From Pseudomonadota bacterium (lineage in GTDB: Bacteria > Pseudomonadota > Alphaproteobacteria > Paracaedibacterales > CAIULA01): 12,722 bases of DNA. Where the stretch lies: NCBI GenBank assembly GCA_021804455.1, contig JAJZHT010000019.1, forward strand, positions 1 through 12,722, written 5' to 3'. The first letter of the stretch is position 1. Every line of letters starts with the position of its first letter. Made by a program: the position numbers and the translations under genes. Of the stretch, positions 9,857 to 12,722 are shown in pieces. The notes beneath the pieces were generated by a model, which saw nothing but the letters and a program-made list of their open reading frames with translations, was not told the origin of the DNA and did no database searches.

Positions 9857-12207
9857 AAAAAAGATTCTGTTTTGGGGTGAAGAGATAAGTGATATTTTTT
9901 CAACTGTTGAGCGATCTTATCAAAAATGCTTTGTGGCTTAAAATGAAAAGAAGGGTATCCTGAAGTTTTTGGTAAGCCGTTTTCCAAATCAAGACCACAA
10001 GGATATCCTGTCATCAGTTCAATCGCTTCAAAAACAGATTCTACGGGCCAAATAAAAAATTTTTTGTCCTGGATATCTTGCAGCACATTATCCCGAAGAG
10101 TCAGATTAATTAGATTGGATCGTGGTATAATAACGCCTTGTGTTTCGGTGAGGCCTTGGGCCTTACAGGCTTGATGGAATCCTTCAATTTTGTAGTGGAT
10201 CCCGCCTACAGGCTGGGAACATCCAAATTGATTCATTGATCCTGTAATGGCGATATCTTGACGCAGGGGAATTCCTGATAGCGATGAAAAAATAGCCATG
10301 AGTTCCGCCATGGAAGCGCTATCTCCCTCAACATCAAAATAATTTTGTTCAAAGGTTAGGGAACAGGTATAAGAAAGGGGGAAATCTTGGGCAAAGAGGG
10401 CATTTAAAAATCCTTCCAGAATAAAAGCTCCTTTTTGTTGAATGGGACCGCCCAAATCTGTCAAGCGTTCTATATTTAAAACCCCTTTGTTACCCGCGTA
10501 CGTTCGGGCGCTGATACGGCAGGGTAGACCATAATGGTGATCGCCGGTGCTGAGCACCGACAGACCATTCGCCTGCCCAATTGCTGTTCCTTGCAGCTGA
10601 ATCAAGACTTTTTTATCCAAAATTTCTTGGAAAGACTTTTCTTCAACCGCAGAATTTCGTTCTAAGCGTTGCTGAAGAGCTGCGTTGATAAGGGATTGTG
10701 TTAGTGTTTCTTGGTCTGTTTTTAAGGCAAACGCTTCATAGAGGATATCAGTGATTAATTCAAAACGAGCTGTTAATTTTTGGAAATCCCCCACTTGGCG
10801 TGCACTGTAATAAAGAAGGGTATCAACTGCATCCTCCTCAATTTTAAGGCCCGTTAATTCTACGGCACTTTGTTCAATAAAACTGCGGTAGATTTTAACA
10901 TTCTCTAACGTTGCAGGCAGATCGGCATCGATATCCGCCTTAATCTTAAAGTAGCTTAGAAAATCGGGATCGTTAAAGAAAAAATTGTAATACCAATAAG
11001 GTGACCCTATGAGGACAACTTGAATTTTAAGAGGGATGGGATAAGGCTCTGGTGCATCTAAAAGAGGAAGACTGTTCTCTCTGGCTGGCTCTTCTATCCG
11101 TATTGAACGGTCACGTAATGCGGCCTTTAAAGGTTCCCAGAGTTCAGAATTGGAGGCAATATTTTCAGCTCTTAAAACTAAAATTCCTTCATTAACCAGA
11201 TGCAAAGCACCGGGTCTAATCATTGTAAAATTCGTTTCAATATTCCCCGCAGATCCAGTGCGGTATTTAATCGAACCAAATAAATTCTCGTAAGTTGGGC
11301 GTGATTCTAGAATGACAGAGGGATGGCGGGCAGTACCGTTATCAGCCAGAATATTCACCCCATACCATTCTTTTAAATCCAGAGGGTTGCCTGTCGAAGA
11401 AGATTGGGAAACTTTTAAAAAAGTATCGATGTGTTCCAAAACATCTTCTATGAAATCTTCAATCCACGAGCCTAAATAAGGTCCATATTCTTTTTTAAAT
11501 TTTTTCAAGGGGATAGAAAGAGCTTTTTGGGCGGTATCACGTTTCAGTTTTTCAATTTGTTCTTCGAGTTTCTCTGAGGCCTTTGTTGTCTGAAGAGAAA
11601 GACGTTCCAGACGATACTTGATATCTTCTAGGTTGGTTTCTGATGGAATATGAGAAAGGGGATTAATAATGTTAATGTCAAATCCTTCTTCTTCTTGTTG
11701 CAAAGAGTACCCCTTATGTTCGGCAAAACTTTGTATTTTTTGCAACTCTTGTTCAATTTGTTTATGAAACTGGGTGTTGAGTTGGTCAATTTTTTTAAGA
11801 TAAGTAGGATGGTTTAAAGTTTTATCAAGAATTACTTTCATATGATCAATCAATTGATTCAGATGATCCTTGAGTTTCCTTGCTTTGCCATTGGGAAGAA
11901 AATAAGGTTTGGGCCGATGGGGTAATTTGAAATTATTCAAATAGACCCAATCTTTGGGTGGGGGAAGATTTTGAATATGTTTTTTCAAATAGGCCAAGGT
12001 TGCTGTCATGCGACCGCTGCGTTCTTCGCCGCTGACAAAAATATGGAACCCATAATCATGCATTTTAAGACCAAAGCGTATAGCTTGTCGGGCTCGTTTA
12101 TGGGAAGAAAGATCAAAAAAGGTCAAAGAGCTTTGTTCGGAGTTTTGATCCTTGCCAATTCCTGCCGATGACTTTCTTGTTTTTTTAGGTTTTTCTTCAA
12201 AAGACAT
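9853..12207 (-). CDS. Lon-like S16 protease with AAA_32-type ATPase region
   Basis: 784 residues, resembling the LonB-like 'ATP-binding protein/Lon protease' group (AAA_32 plus Lon_C), not classical LonA: there is no N-terminal LonA substrate domain. The ATPase region starts around 35-75 with a P-loop-like GEERSGRMT (60-68), where the canonical Lys is Arg66 and the next Ser/Thr is Met67. A charged helical, coiled-coil-like insertion runs from about 110 to 235. The Walker B region GILVLRAEN (341-349) has Arg346 where a family member would usually have Asp. The C-terminal S16 domain is intact, with catalytic Ser630 in EGDSAS (627-632) and Lys673 in GGIHYKIEG (668-676), the Ser-Lys dyad. It would act on cytoplasmic proteins. 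ATG 12207 has no Shine-Dalgarno; a pyrimidine tract (ATCTCTCC) precedes it. I see no sigma32-type heat-shock promoter. Confidence 0.88.
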   Translation of the reverse strand: MSFEEKPKKTRKSSAGIGKDQNSEQSSLTFFDLSSHKRARQAIRFGLKMHDYGFHIFVSGEERSGRMTATLAYLKKHIQNLPPPKDWVYLNNFKLPHRPKPYFLPNGKARKLKDHLNQLIDHMKVILDKTLNHPTYLKKIDQLNTQFHKQIEQELQKIQSFAEHKGYSLQQEEEGFDINIINPLSHIPSETNLEDIKYRLERLSLQTTKASEKLEEQIEKLKRDTAQKALSIPLKKFKKEYGPYLGSWIEDFIEDVLEHIDTFLKVSQSSSTGNPLDLKEWYGVNILADNGTARHPSVILESRPTYENLFGSIKYRTGSAGNIETNFTMIRPGALHLVNEGILVLRAENIASNSELWEPLKAALRDRSIRIEEPARENSLPLLDAPEPYPIPLKIQVVLIGSPYWYYNFFFNDPDFLSYFKIKADIDADLPATLENVKIYRSFIEQSAVELTGLKIEEDAVDTLLYYSARQVGDFQKLTARFELITDILYEAFALKTDQETLTQSLINAALQQRLERNSAVEEKSFQEILDKKVLIQLQGTAIGQANGLSVLSTGDHHYGLPCRISARTYAGNKGVLNIERLTDLGGPIQQKGAFILEGFLNALFAQDFPLSYTCSLTFEQNYFDVEGDSASMAELMAIFSSLSGIPLRQDIAITGSMNQFGCSQPVGGIHYKIEGFHQACKAQGLTETQGVIIPRSNLINLTLRDNVLQDIQDKKFFIWPVESVFEAIELMTGYPCGLDLENGLPKTSGYPSFHFKPQSIFDKIAQQLKKYHLSLHPKTESFF

Positions 12208-12263
12208 GGAGAGATAGGATCAAGTTATTTTCAGGCTTTAGAAATATCTTAATCGAAGGTTTC

Positions 12264-12278
12264 TTAAAGATTCTTTAA
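12264..12278. promoter_or_regulatory. Small dyad upstream of the Lon-like gene
   Basis: TTAAAG-ATT-CTTTAA is a perfect 6-bp inverted repeat, partly overlapping an alternative AGATT-CTTT-AATCT dyad (12268-12281). It lies 57-71 bp upstream of the Lon-like ATG on the minus strand. No clear -10/-35 pair surrounds it, and AT-rich chance pairing is likely enough to keep confidence low. Confidence 0.2.
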
Positions 12279-12312
12279 TCTGAGGGCTTTATAGAATGAC
12301 TGTGATAAAGAA

Positions 12313-12388
12313 AAGTATGTTTCCCCTTGTAAGAATGCCTACAATCCACGGACTGAATCCGTGGACTGTATCGCTTTTAAGGGAACTT
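12313..12388 (-). terminator. Branched hairpin, probable terminator of the right-edge gene
   Basis: The central stem pairs 12340-12352 with 12358-12370 (core TCCACGGA/TCCGTGGA) around a 5-base loop. As minus-strand RNA it is 13 bp with one G-U pair; as plus-strand RNA that pair becomes an A-C mismatch. Outer pairing of TCCCCTT (12322-12328) with AAGGGA (12379-12384) and AAGT with ACTT (12313-12316 with 12385-12388) closes the structure. It starts at the stop codon of the minus-strand gene, and the minus strand continues TTCTTT after it. A terminator is the simplest reading; the long interior and modest T tract leave room for a different structured RNA. Confidence 0.5.
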
Positions 12389-12722
12389 AAAATAAGGGGT
12401 AAGTAAACAAAAAACGATCTTTATTATAAAATTTTGGAAAATTACCTTGATTTGTAAAACCCAATTGCGTTAATAAACAAGCTTCTGGTTGAGAGGGTAA
12501 TGAAGCAGCATCAGGATGAGCAGGATCTAACAAAACAAACAGATACCCTGGGATTAAATCTGTTTTAGGAGGAAGTGTTTTTCCTTCAGAAGCTAGATTT
12601 TTATGGATCTTGATCATTTGTTGGTAAATTTCACCCCGTTCTTCAGATGTCAAGGCGCTGTCAAAAAGGGGAACAATAATTGAAAAACCATAAGGTGTGG
12701 AATCTGAAAAAACAGCAAGCAG
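12387..12722 (-). CDS. Unrecognised protein, C-terminal part (start beyond right edge)
   Basis: The frame is open from the stop at 12387-12389 to the last base, giving 111 C-terminal residues with the real start outside the window; the TTG at 12653 is internal. The visible part begins LLAVFSDSTPYGFSIIVPLF and ends DRFLFTYPLF, with a helical stretch (SEERGEIYQQMIKIHKNLA) followed by GYLFVLLDPAHPDA and a Phe/Tyr-rich end. There is no transmembrane segment or catalytic motif I can name. The hydrophobic/polar alternation and PLF endings suggest beta structure. A hairpin immediately follows the stop. Confidence 0.6.
   Translation of the reverse strand: MLAVFSDSTPYGFSIIVPLFDSALTSEERGEIYQQMIKIHKNLASEGKTLPPKTDLIPGYLFVLLDPAHPDAASLPSQPEACLLTQLGFTNQGNFPKFYNKDRFLFTYPLF

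Overview
This 12.7-kb window is densely coding, AT-leaning bacterial chromosome. The protein sequences point to an alphaproteobacterium. The ThyX signature has the [14 protein letters not shown] form, thymidylate synthesis relies on ThyX, and Obg and ParE are short and of alphaproteobacterial type. The modest G+C and scarce Shine-Dalgarno sites would fit a host-associated lineage such as Holosporales or Rickettsiales; that placement is inference. No mobile elements, CRISPR arrays, tRNAs or rRNAs are visible.

Layout, left to right. (1) A beta-lactamase-family serine hydrolase runs off the left edge (minus) and is divergent from a small single-pass membrane protein of unknown function (plus). 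(2) A tight minus-strand operon is transcribed obg -> thyX -> parE: ribosome-assembly GTPase, flavin-dependent thymidylate synthase, topoisomerase IV subunit B. (3) A minus-strand FkbM-type methyltransferase with a helical C-terminal extension has a good sigma70-like promoter that fixes its start at 6207. (4) A 353-bp non-coding stretch (6208-6560) is unusually rich in structure: a G-rich island with a potential G-quadruplex, nested inverted repeats, a perfect palindrome and a 15-bp hairpin. (5) A plus-strand pair, alaS and a caffeoyl-CoA-type O-methyltransferase, overlaps by one base (TAATG). (6) A convergent minus-strand Lon-like S16 protease (AAA_32 type) keeps its Ser-Lys dyad but has weakened Walker motifs. 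(7) A 179-bp gap carries a branched inverted repeat that looks like the terminator of an unrecognised minus-strand gene running off the right edge.

Functionally the window is mainly core information processing (translation, ribosome maturation, dTMP supply, chromosome decatenation, proteolysis), with a few accessory enzymes. No complete new system is evident from sequence alone. The strongest unexplained signals are the structured region upstream of alaS, the Lon-like protein with a defective-looking ATPase site, and the branched hairpin at 12313-12388.
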